In this document: piece by piece, positions 21,744-32,900 of the stretch
Layout: every line of letters starts with the position of its first letter
Position numbering within the stretch: position 1 is the stretch's first letter
From: Strigamia acuminata
Lineage: Eukaryota > Arthropoda > Chilopoda > Geophilomorpha > Linotaeniidae
Reading direction: 5' to 3'
DNA: 64,000 nucleotides
Assembly (NCBI GenBank): GCA_949358305.1
Contig: OX442314.1
Coordinates: 48,802,581-48,866,580 of the forward strand
Position numbers and translations under genes: made by a program
Notes under the pieces: model-generated
Database searches by the model: none
Told to the model about the DNA's origin: nothing
Seen by the model: the letters and a program-made list of their open reading frames with translations, nothing else

Positions 21744-22702
21744 TGCTGCGATCCGGGTTTTTATCCACTTAATTTCTAATAAATTAAGCAGAAACCGCAG
21801 GTGAATGCTATAAAAGACTTACAATCGGCGGCCTTAAATTATCTAGGGGTTAAGTTTAAGGAAAAGAAATAAAAAGACAGTTTTATTAATAAAAATCACA
21901 AATATGTATTTATTCGTTTAAATTACAATGACTAGTTAAAAATATCACAATGGCGACAAGTCGCGAAATGAAATGAGCGGGAACAATGGAAGGGCTTGCA
22001 ACGACTGTTGCAAGCTACAAAGCGCTAAAATGGCGCTTAAACAACACACAGTTGTTAGGCGAAGGCGAATTGTCTTCGTTTGCTGAACTCACGAACGATG
22101 GTCGAAGACGATGGTTCTCGTGGGCTCCTTCTACGGCTCGTGCGACGGCTCGGCGGCGGTGGTTGACGGCTGTAGGCGTCCGGCTCTCGTACGATGGCGG
22201 TGGCTGTCGTTCGCGCGGCAGCGACGGCGATGGTTCACGATCGTCGGGAAACTTCTTCTTCTCGTTTGCTGGAATTAGCTACGGCTAATTCAAGCAGAAT
22301 TGCTGGCTTTGTGCTTTGGGTGGCACAAAGATAGCAGGTGAAACTGAGTTACAACGGTCCTCTATCAATACGTATTGTCGGAGCAGATATCGCAGTGATG
22401 TTGAGGTTGTTGTTGTATTTTTCAGAGTCCCGATTTGAGCCAAGACGCGAGCCCAGCACGCTTCAATATTGCGCAGAAAACCTGCGCACTTAGCTCAAAT
22501 GGGTGCAACTAGTGGTTATTACACCATATTGCACCATAACGGCTAATAACCGTTTTCACCCCGGACAACCTGGGGTGATATGTGCCTAGAGAGGATTTCT
22601 CCCCTCGGTCACATGATCTGACTTGGCGTGTGCCACAGTCAAATTAATTAGAAGATAATTAATTTAATCTTCTAAGTTGGTGAATATTTTGAGATCACCA
22701 CA
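21744..22702 (-). repeat. 5' LTR of the 12-kb retrotransposon (959 bp)
   Basis: Appears identical over its length to the 3' LTR. It supplies the promoter for Gag-Pol. The TSD copy AATT follows at 22703-22706. Confidence 0.95.
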
Positions 22703-22750
22703 AATTATATGTAGGTAATATAAATATGTAATTAAAATCAGTATACAAAC

Positions 22751-22781
<31 letters not shown>

Positions 22782-24798
22782 TATTATAATTTACTTATTT
22801 ACAGTACTTATTCCATTTTTTATTTTTCATTACCTTTATTTCCATACAGAAAAATAATTTAGGAAAATTTGTTTTGTTTACTTACCAAATGTGATTGATT
22901 TTCCTCAAAACTTCTTTCCTATTGCATCCAATGATCCCAGGATATCTGATTACAAATAATCAGACAATTAGTTGTTATAAATACAAACTTCAAATTTATT
23001 TAGTCATTTTTTATTTACATTTTTTGTTTACTTACCAAATGTGATTGATTGATGTTCCTCAGATATCCCAGGATATCTTATTATAAGTAATCAGACTATA
23101 AGCTGTTATAAATACATTCATTATTATAATATTATTATAAATACAAATACAAAACACTGAAAACTTACACAAGTGCACCGATTGTTTTACCGCTACCGCT
23201 CAAGGTAACTAGCTAGCTTGTTCGCGCCTTTATCGCGTCAGAGTTCTGACGTCATGTGCGCATAATGGCAAAACTGGATTTTCGACGCGCAACGCCTATC
23301 CGTCTTACCTTATATATTCTAGTTACCTTGCAGCAACTGAGAGAGGTGTTCACTGCTTGGAAGTGAGAGTGCAACTGTGCTTTCACTGCTTTTTCACAGG
23401 TGTTGAAATTGTGCATTCCAACCCCTGCTAATCCGGCAGTGTCATCACATATGCTAGTTCTCATGTACACACAAGAGCAACTGAGGTATTTGACTCCTCC
23501 TTCTCTCTAATCACATAATTGCTCAATTCTGAGAAGCAAATGACTCATCAACAGGTGCATGAGTGTCTAAAATGGTGTCCAACAATAAAACAGTATATTT
23601 GATGTGCATTGCAGTGCTGCACTGGGGTTGCCCTATTTGCTTGTGACAGTAGCGAAGCTGATTTACTGCAAATCCTTGGCGTGTTGGCGACATAACTAAG
23701 CTTGCTTAAGTTGACAGTTTTTTTCAATTGATATTTCACTTACTGGAATAGATTGATTATTATTGGTGTTTGTTTCAGTTGTGGTTGAGGTTGAAGTTGA
23801 TGGATTGTTGATTTTGTTTGTTTCAGTTGTGGTTGTGGTTGAAGTTGACGGCGTAGATTGGATATTGCTGTCATTCGTCTCAATAGTTGATTTGTTGTGG
23901 TTTGATTGCAAATATTTTAGACCGTGATTACTATCCCATACACCAGTTATTGATGGTATCCAAAGTAGAGATTTATTTAGCCCGGAATCATGTCCGAATT
24001 TATTCCACGCCACAGAGATTCATCTGTTCATCATTGTGAATCGGAATTGTGTCGGAACGGTTTCCCGGAGAAGTTTATGCTCGGAGATTTGTCGGTTTCC
24101 AGCGAGTGACGACGCCATTTTGAGGTTCTGATCCAGCGTCGAGTGAAGAACGAGATTCGAGAGCGAGCGACAAGCCATCGCCGAACGACAAGTTATCGTT
24201 ATCGATGCCATTTTTCTATTATTTCATCTTCATTTATCATTTCTTTAGTTAAATATAGTCTTTCATGTATAACATTAGTCTTTTAATATGTATTTTATCT
24301 TATCTTTGTAAGTTTAATTGAGAAAGTTTATTCAAAAGTTACTCAGAATAAATATTGTGTTTTGTATTGGAAATTCAGTAGTTTTCATTTAATTTCCTCT
24401 AAGTTTATAGAAAAAAGTTGAGCATTTAATTAAATAGAAATTAAGTGTAGGATAAGTACCGTCGCGACAACAGTGAATTTGGAAAGTAATTCTGGATCAC
24501 TACAAGACTAATGAACATCAGTGTGCAAAGGATATTTCCAATGATTCATAAATGTGTTGTAAATAGCTGAAATAAAAACTGTCATTTCTATGTAAAAGCA
24601 AGAAAATATGCGAAATTTAAATGTAACATTTAAATATCTGAAATCAAACAAGAACAAGGTAAAATACAGTCAGGAACAAGAAAATTGTATCAAATTTGAA
24701 CTCAGAAGAGAAAATAATGTATAAAACGGTCCAGTTTTGAACCGATGAGGACAATATGAAATCAGGCCATTCAGGGTGCAGGGACGGAAAAATATGTG
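22703..24798. other. AT-rich spacer with simple repeats and LTR-like remnant
   Basis: An (ATT)n microsatellite lies at about 22750-22782. A partly duplicated segment of about 100-130 bp (TTTGTTTACTTACCAAATGTGATTG...ATATC) occurs at about 22868-22990 and 23026-23120. A GTTTCAGTTGTGGTTG-type tandem repeat lies at 23774-23850. The 24,110-24,400 part resembles the LTR-like block near 3,700. No supported gene; the missing last ZIP exon was not recognised. Confidence 0.4.
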
Positions 24799-25063
24799 TC
24801 CATGACACAGAATAATACAGAAGCGACACTCCGCCTCACTTCCGGTTCCAGCTATTATGGGATATCCCCTAGCGGAATGCGTGGAGAAACTCATTGCCCG
24901 CGTATAAAAGACAATTCAAAAAAGCAATTTTCTGTAAATATTTTGTAATTTTGCCACAATTAGGCAGCACCGGATTAATTTTGGCGCGATTTTGTTAATA
25001 AAGACTAACGATTATCCGTGGATTAGTGTTTTCATTGTGTATTTCATTCTTTATTTATTGATA

Positions 25064-27907
25064 ATGAAAATTAGCAAAGGGGAGCATTGCAGTGCACTTG
25101 AGTGCGATAACAACAGAGGAAAAAATCCAGATTTATCCTTTTTTAGGTTCCCTAAAGATGAAGAAAGGTAATTTAATGCAGAAATGTATTTATTCTTAAA
25201 AGTGTTTTTTTTATTAATAAATTTAAATCTGTAATAAATATTTTCATTACATAAATACAATTTTTTTAACACAGATGTAAACGCTGGCTGGTAAACAGCA
25301 AAAGACAAGATTTAAGCGGTATAAACATTTCAACTATGAACAAAAAAGGCATGGTGTTGTGTGCTGAGCACTTTGAACTGTCACAGTTTATGAACCGGGA
25401 GAAAAAAAACAGATTAATCCACAATGCTGAGCCAACTATATTCAAAATTCCTAATGCTCCAAAGTTGTTGAATTTGGACTCTGACAGAGCTGAAAGGGCC
25501 AAACGAAGGGCACAAGCAGTTGTAAACAAACCTGCAAAAAAAAGAAAAGAAAGCAGTAAGAAATTCATAAAAAAAAAAAATTTATTTATAATTTTAAACA
25601 TAACTTTCAGCTGCAGACAATATCCAAATTCAAGATGATTTGGCTGATGTTCCAAGCCAAGATGTGCCTACTGATGTGCCAAACAACAAACTCGCGGATG
25701 AACTAAAAAATGCTAAACAAAGCTTAAAAGCAGCAAAACAAAAAATTCAGAGACTGGAAAGGAGAATTGTGACCCTTCAAACAGAGGCCAAAAAGGAGAA
25801 GACACCAACCACAGATGATGTGATAAAGGCTGCATCAAATTTCTTAAATGATGGTCAAATATCATTTTTAAAAAGCCAATTGACATTTGCAGATAAAAAA
25901 AGAAATGGCCGCAGATGGACGTCAAGTGACAAATTACTGGCACTGACGTGGCATTACACCAGTCCCAAAGCATTCCGGTTTATCGAAACCATCTTTGATG
26001 TTCCCTCCCTGCGCACTCTGCAAAGATGGGTGGAGGGGATAGATGTGACACCGGGATTAAACACGGACCTCCTGAAAATATTGGAAAAAAAAATTAGCAC
26101 TCTGGATGAGAAGGACAGAGTTTGTGCCCTTTTATTTGATGAAATGTCATTGAAATTGAACATTAGATATAATGCAGCTCGTGACAACTTGGAAGGATTT
26201 GAAAATTATGGTACTGATGAAGGCACAGGAAAAGTGTGCACACATGCACTAGTCTTCATGCTACGAGGAATCAGTGCAAATTGGAAACAGGCAATTGCGT
26301 ACGCTTTCACTTGTCAGGGTGCTGACAGTTCAAACTTAAAAAAGCTGATTTTCGAAATTTTGCACCTCCTAAAAAAATCTGGGTTGACAGTGAAGGCAGT
26401 TGTATGCGACCAAGGTGCTAACAACTTAAAATTGATGAAAGAAGAATTTCAAGTGACAACTGGACATCCATACATTGAATTAGAAAATAACAAAATTTAT
26501 TGCCTGTTTGATGTTCCGCACTTGATTAAAAACATCCGAAACTGCTTGTTAAACCATGACATCGAATTTGACAGTGACAAAAAAGTGGCTAAATGGAGTG
26601 CTCTAGCAGAATTTTTTAAAATTGACCAGAGCTCACCATTGCAAGCAGCACCAAAATTAACTAATGCTCATGTGAATCCACCTCCATTCACAAGAATGAA
26701 AGTAAAAATTGCCACTCAGATCCTAAGTCACTCGGTTTATGCTGGTATGATGTTTTACATCTCCCAAGGTAATATTGAATACGAATCTAAAATAATGAAA
26801 AAAAATAAAAATAACAATTAAACTTAATTTATAGGAAAATTACCAGAATCTGCATCCCACACAGCTCAATTTATAAAAGTTTGTGATAAACTTTTTGATG
26901 TGTGCAATAGCTCTCATGCAAAAACTGGCAAGGTAATGCGACAGCCACTAAAAGCTGGAACAGGTAAATAAGAAAACAATTAAACCAAAAAAATTAGCAG
27001 CTAATACTAAAACTATATTTTAGGACAAATAGAATTTTTGCAGGAGTGCATGCAATGGCTTGAATCCCTCAAAATTGTAAATGCAAAAAGAAAGTTTAAC
27101 TGTTTTGAGGGATTCAAGCAAACATTATCTGCAATCTTGCATTTGCATGCAGAATTAGGAGAAGAAATGAGTTTTGAATCAATCTGCACACGTCAGCTGA
27201 ATCAAGACCCACTTGAAAATTTTTTCAGCGTGATAAGGCAAAGCGGGAGATTTAATGATGCACCAACATCTACACAGTTTGAACAACTGTTCAAAAAAGC
27301 ATCACTAAATGCCTTGCTTCAGCCAAGTGCTGCAGCCAATTGCTCATTTGACACAGATTTCATTTTATGTTCGCTGCAGTCATTAAGTGAAACCTCAAAT
27401 GAGCAATTTGGCTCAACAACAGAAAATGAGAATTCAGAAATTCAGCTGGCCGCCTCGTCTTCATCACTACCAGAATTCACCACTGAACATCAAAATATTT
27501 TGTATTACATTTCAGGTTACCTTCTGAAACGATTATTTAATTGGCATAAAAACTGTGAGCACTGTGAAAAAATTCTTCAATCTTCAGAAGGTAACCTGAC
27601 TAATCAATATCAGATGTTTTCTTTTTGGAAAGCCTACGAAAGCAGCAGCAACGATTTCCATAATTTAAAATTGCCATCTGCATCATTCCAAGCGTACATC
27701 GAATCTGCTGAAAAAATATTTAATGATAATTTTAAAACAATACTAGGTAAAAAAAAATTAATGAGAACTCTCTGTAATTTAGCTACCAGTTGCATCACGT
27801 TTCCCTCAAACTGTAACTCTGCTGCTGATTTCGTACTGTGCCTGTTCTTTAGAATTAAGATTCACCACTCACTAAAAAAAATAACATATGATGTAAAAAA
27901 TAGGTAG
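25064..27907 (+). CDS. P-element/THAP9-like transposase (five exons)
   Basis: Exons: 25064-25167, 25275-25555, 25611-26768, 26835-26963, 27024-27907; all introns are GT-AG and all phases agree (852 codons with stop). The N-terminus is a THAP DNA-binding domain with C9, C14, C64 and H67 and W39. It is followed by a coiled coil (about residues 155-190), a THAP9-type helix-turn-helix, and the RNase H-like catalytic core. Candidate acidic residues are D305 (LLFDEMSLK), D395 (VVCDQGANN) and E622 (DPLENFFSVIR). A late YYISGYLLKRLF segment is also typical. The enzyme would cut and paste the surrounding element. The stop codon TAG uses the first two bases of the inserted MITE; without it the frame would run about 12 codons further. 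The domain set looks intact, so activity is possible. Confidence 0.88.
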
Positions 27908-28132
27908 AATGACGGTTTACGGGCGACCCATTTCGGGTATTTTTTTTTTCTTAACAAGGGGGGGGGAGGGGGGGGGGGCTAGCGCCCCCCCTTGACCCCC
28001 CCCCCCCCGCGAACCTCACCTTAACTGGTTGTATTAATGTGAAGGAAATTGGGCATTTATTGACTTGTGATAAGTATTTGTTGATATAATTTGACTTGTG
28101 ATAAGTACTGGTCGCCCGTAAACCGTCATTCT
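27906..28132. mobile_element. MITE nested at the end of the P-like transposase
   Basis: Perfect 23-bp inverted repeats beginning AGAATGACGGTTTACGGG lie at 27906-27928 and 28110-28132. The interior has long G and C runs (27959-28010) able to form a G/C hairpin, and two copies of GACTTGTGATAAGTA. No target duplication was recognised, so the superfamily is not assigned. Confidence 0.8.
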
Positions 28133-28665
28133 GCCAAAAAATAATAAGAATAAGAGAAGGAAATATTTAAAAATTACAAATCAATAAAAAAAATTATTAC
28201 CGATACCTTAAAGAAATTCCGAAATTCCTGTATGTTGTTATTTGTTATCCTCATAAAAATAGAAAAAGAAGAAAAAAAAAGTTCTTTAATCACTTAATAA
28301 TAAAATTTATATGAAACTACAATTACTAACCGTGATCAGTAACAACACGAACATCACAATCGTTTGCAAATTAATAATTTACAGTCCATAATCCATAGTT
28401 GTTTGGAACACTACGTGCAATTTTTCCAGTTTCTCCACGCAAATATGAAGAGGGCGCCACTTGTCAGGTCATGTGACCGAGAACGACGACATCAAACAAA
28501 CCGACACCGAGTGTCGCTTCTGTATTATTCTGTGTCCATGAAGCCAAAGTCTAACGAGTATACAAGGTTCCATCATCACAGCTTACAACGGTGGTTTCGG
28601 TCTGGCTGTAGCTCGGTTGGGACAGAATGTGACGTCACAATGTGTCCTTAGTAAATTCTATTCCA

Positions 28666-28815
28666 AAAAGTATTACAAATACTCCCATTGGTTGGTTGGT
28701 TGAGACACTTTAAAAAATCTTCGCACAAGTCTACTGGAATCTGAAAACAGCATCATATTCAAGACACAACTGAACTGTGAATCTCCCAACCAATGGGAGT
28801 ATTTGTAATACTTTT
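28666..28815. mobile_element. Short inverted-repeat element (150 bp)
   Basis: About 30-bp perfect inverted repeats starting AAAAGTATTACAAATACT lie at the two ends, with a short unrelated centre. It is non-coding and MITE-like. No clear target duplication. Its right end touches the TA of the next element. Confidence 0.7.
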
Positions 28816-28816
28816 A

Positions 28817-29335
28817 GACTTCTAAACCTGATGTTTAGAAAGTCTCATGAAACGGTTCTGTCTGTCTGTCCGTCCGTCCGTCCGTCCGTCCGTCCGTCGT
28901 CAACGATTCCGCAAAAACTATAGCAGCTAGAGCAAAACGGACAACGGCATTAAATTCAGCATGCTTATATTATTATTGTAAGGTATTTTCAGATTTCTTG
29001 GACCTCCGGTTGAATTAATAAACCGGTTTTAGTGCACTTTTAGCCGTCTAATAATACTACTTCCGTCCTGCACAGGAAGTTGTAACATTGTACTAGCGCC
29101 ACCTGGCGGATCCCGTGAGCCATACGTTGCGATACGTTTTCCGCGCGATTTATTTCCCGATTGTAGCAAACCCGGATGCAACAATTCCGCAGCATATCAT
29201 TTCAAATTTTGGTGGGATTTTGTTTGTTGTTGCTTTATATTGGCAAAAAAAAAAAAATTTTTTTTTTTTTAAATTACTTTATTTTCTTTTATTTCGGTGT
29301 TTTATTTAGGGACAAAAGGACAGGGTTTAGAAGTC
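28817..29335. mobile_element. TA-flanked MITE, mariner-type (519 bp)
   Basis: Terminal repeats GACTTCTAAACC and GGTTTAGAAGTC are flanked on both sides by TA (28815-28816, 29336-29337), as in Tc1/mariner insertions. It contains a (TCCG)n tract at about 28864-28897 and A/T homopolymers near 29246-29270. No transposase frame. Confidence 0.65.
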
Positions 29336-29337
29336 TA

Positions 29338-29897
29338 ATATGTAATGCTTCCCTGCATTACAAATCCCAGCTTGTTTGGAATAGAGTTTAGTGTGTTTAC
29401 ACAGGCGGCAAATGTAAAAATGTGTTCGTGTACTGTTTATAACTGTACAAATATATGTGTCATTTTTTAGCCTTCCAAAAATCTCATCTATTTGGGAACT
29501 TTCGTTCTTGAGATATTTGTGCTTTGAATCAAATTTTAAACAGATTCTGACTCTTTCTCACATGCCTCTCGTAACATGAAAATACGTTTCAACCGGTTTG
29601 AACCTGTTGTCAGGTTGTAGTTTCTTTATTTTAGCGAGAGATGGCAGGCCACAACAACAAAACCAAAAATATAAACAAATAAACGAATAAACAATCGATC
29701 TATTCCATTAGCATGAATTTTAAAAAATATATCAATAAAATTTTTTTACAAAAAAAACAGTTTTAACTATACAATTAATTCGGGATCGGTCCGACCGATC
29801 CAAAATTCACCACCCACCCACCAACCGGTCGCGCCGATTGTTTACCTAGGGGAAAGAAAGGTTTCGGGATGTAATATTTATTAAATAACATTTTCAG
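29338..29897. other. Intergenic / upstream region of the RUN-PID gene
   Basis: AT-rich. An acceptor-like TTTTCAG at 29891-29897 just before the first recognised coding exon suggests at least one 5' exon further upstream, which could not be identified. Confidence 0.4.
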
Positions 29898-29910
29898 CTC
29901 AATTTCAACC

Positions 29911-32900
29911 ATGACATTGAACGAGCCGCTGATCAGAGATCTCAAAGGTAAATCAACACCACGTCCATCATTCACCAAATGTTTAAAAACACTTTTAAAT
30001 CGACATATTTCCTATTTTTATAAAGGTTACGTGTTGCGGCTGCACCAAGATGCCGTTAAAATGCCAATTACAGACACCCATCCATCTGTGCTTCCATTTT
30101 GCCAATTACTCGAATCCATTTTCCGCAAGGGACTGAAAGGTGAAATAAATATTAAATATTTGCGTGTAAATTCACGAAATTAATTCATTTTTTCTCGCTC
30201 GCTAGGACTCTCAACTGCCGTCGGAATGACCAGACAAGATTATTGGTTGTGGATCCAAAATTTGCCGAAAAATAGTCAACTTTCGTCGGGGTATATAAGC
30301 TAAAAAAATCGTTAAAAATTATTTTTTTTTAAATATCGGAAAATCAGAAAGTTGGCATTTTAAAGGAAAAGATTTTTTTAATTTTTCTTTTAAAAATTAT
30401 AAACAAAATCCCCACACAGTTGGTGCTCTTGTACTCAAGGGGAATCAAGTCCACCTTTTCTTCGTAGTGTTTCCGAAAAGGCTTTTTCCTTGTTCAAAAG
30501 CACGGTAGAAATGACCCAGAAATGTAGTAAGGTGAATACGAAGTACAGAGATTATTATTTTTTTTTAAATTTAAATTTAATTTATTTTTGGATTTTTAAT
30601 ATTTTTTGTTTTTGTTTCTCATTTTCAGGTGCGAACGGTCCAAGGACGAGGTCGTTATTTTATTCGCGTGGCTCTTGTTAAAAATATTATCACCGTCCCT
30701 CTTCATGTTTTGAATCATAATAAGGATTTTAGACATGTGAATTTTGTATTTTTGCATTTTTTTTCTCGTTTTTTAGCGTTGGTTAAAATTTTTTTACAAT
30801 TTTTTTTTTTAGAAGACTTACGATTCACAAACTTCGATTTTGGCCGATGAGATTCTAACGGGTGAATTTTGTTGTTCATTTAATTTGAGTTTAGCGTTTA
30901 CAGTCGAGCTTCGTTATAACGAATCGCAAGGGACCCGAAAAATTGGGTATTGGCCGGATTGGCGTTGGGTTTGGTTCTGTTTTGGTTTGGGTTTGGGTTG
31001 CATTATTATTAATGGGTTTGGTTTATTTTTGCAAAAATTTATTTTATAAATTGGTTTTTGCAAAAATGGCTGTACACATTTGTCTGATTTATCATTCTGC
31101 GGGTGAACAGCTAGTTTTTAACTATTCATTACAACGATAAATTCGTTACATTGCGGTTCGTCATAACGAGGTTCAACTGTATTATGAATTTTGTTTGGTT
31201 GATTTTATTTTCGTTTTTATTGTGAAATTTTGGTTTTATTTCAAGAGGTTTTACTGTCAGCTTTACAAGAGGTTGCCGAACTAAATTTCGACTTAAACGT
31301 AAAGGTAAAAATAACAAAACAAATGCCATTATTTATTATAAAAATGGCAGTTTTATAATATCCATATTGAATTCACTTTTTCATATTACCGGTATCTATT
31401 AATATAGAACGCAAGTTTTTTAGACGAAACGTGGATGTTACCGGTAAAAATATACAAAATGTCGAAAATTAAAATAACGAAATTATTAAGTGTTCATTTT
31501 CAATAGACGTACCAAAGTTACGAGTTCGTGCCTTGTTATTCTCTCGGAATCAAAATCGGGCAAGAATTAATTTTTTTTTCCATCTATTTTTAATTGACTA
31601 AATAAATCGATTTTCACAGTTATGTACGAGGCCGAGCGATCGCCGTAAACGTGAGAGAAGGAAGCGTGGCTGCCGAAGATGTAAAATGCCAATTAATTTC
31701 GACCGAATCAAACTTTGAGTATTTTTATTGTCTCAGGATAAAATTGAGGTCGGCGACATTTTGGACGAAATGTACGGCGAAAGTTTGTACTTGTGCAAGA
31801 AATGGAAAATCCCCGACCTGCTCAAACATCGGCGCGGAATGCCGATCCAGTTGGATGTCGTAAAAGTGGATTTATTTTTATTTTAAAAAAATATACAAAA
31901 TTAAATAATTACTTTCTACAATTGTTTTTCCAGGGCCATTACCCATCTGGCGAGTTGTACCCGCCTGCTGCCGCCGTTTTACGCCAACTGGGAATCAATT
32001 TAGAGACTTTAATCCAAATATATCGCAGAAAAGAATTTCCAAAAAGGATAAACGAAAAGCAAGACGATTTAATCAATGCCTTTCCCGACGCCTCTCCGGC
32101 GTTAGAGTCGCCTGATAAATTATTGCCGCAAAACAAGTAGAAGACTCAAAATATATATCAACGTCAAATAATTCATAAATAATTTTTTTTATAGTGTTAC
32201 TTTTCCCGTGTTGTTTATTGGCAAAGTTTACTTGGGCAAGGTATTAAATATGGAATTTTATGGCAGGGTGTTCCATGAAAAACGATATTTACAAATTAAG
32301 AAAGATTGGGCACACTTAGGGTTTCGGTACTGGGGAAACCGGGGGTTCCGTCAAAAATTCGTTGCTGAAACGTCATTTTCGTCATTGAAACGTTACATTT
32401 TGTTACGTTTCAATGATGAAAATGACCATTTTTGACGAAAAACAGCCAGTTTTACCATGGAAAATGACTAAAAATGGCTATTTTTGACTAAAAACGGCCA
32501 AAAATGCCCATTTTTGAGGAAAAACTGCCGTTCTTGACGAAAAACGGCAATTTTTACTATGAAAAATGGCTATAAATGACTAAAGATGGCCATTTTTGCC
32601 ATTTTTCCCATTTTCCGTCTCCTTTTGCCTGATCTCTTTTAGTCCCGGGAGTACCGGCCATTTTGGTACCGGGAACCGGGAATTCCAAAAAGGCGGGAAA
32701 ACAGAAACCCTACCTAGGCACACTTATGAAAATTATTTGAGTGTATTTGTAATAATGAAAATTGCCTACGATCATTGATTCAATTACTTTTAATTTCTAT
32801 CTTTGAAAGATTGATTAGACCACTTTAAGTTTTTGGTTTCAAATTTCCAAGAAATTGGCATTTGTTAATAATTTAGCACAAATAATTAAAATCTTGTTTT

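Larger units (their letters stand above)
10369..22702 (-). mobile_element. Complete Gypsy-type LTR retrotransposon with a third gene (about 12.3 kb)
   Basis: Two 959-bp direct repeats with TG...CA ends flank minus-strand Gag, Pol and a third open reading frame. The 4-bp target duplication AATT lies at 10365-10368 and 22703-22706. A tRNA-Pro-like primer site sits 2 bases inside the 5' LTR and a polypurine tract abuts the 3' LTR. Pol order is protease, reverse transcriptase, RNase H, integrase, as in Ty3/Gypsy elements. No difference was seen between the LTRs by eye and all frames are open, so insertion is recent and the copy may be active. The element sits just downstream of the ZIP frame. Confidence 0.95.
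24806..28534 (+). mobile_element. Complete P-element-like (THAP) DNA transposon, 3.7 kb
   Basis: Perfect 26-bp terminal inverted repeats starting CACAGAATAATACAGAAG lie at 24806-24831 and 28509-28534. They are flanked by the direct repeat TCCATGA (24799-24805 and 28535-28541); because of repeat overlap the duplication could be read as 7-10 bp, and P elements usually make 8. Inside is a five-exon THAP transposase on the plus strand. The element is interrupted by a nested MITE at 27906-28132. Confidence 0.9.

Noticed and set aside
26769-26821. Extension of transposase exon 3 to the stop at 26821
   Set aside because: The frame after the GTAATA donor is A/K/N-rich intron sequence; splicing to 26835 keeps the phase and continues the domain.
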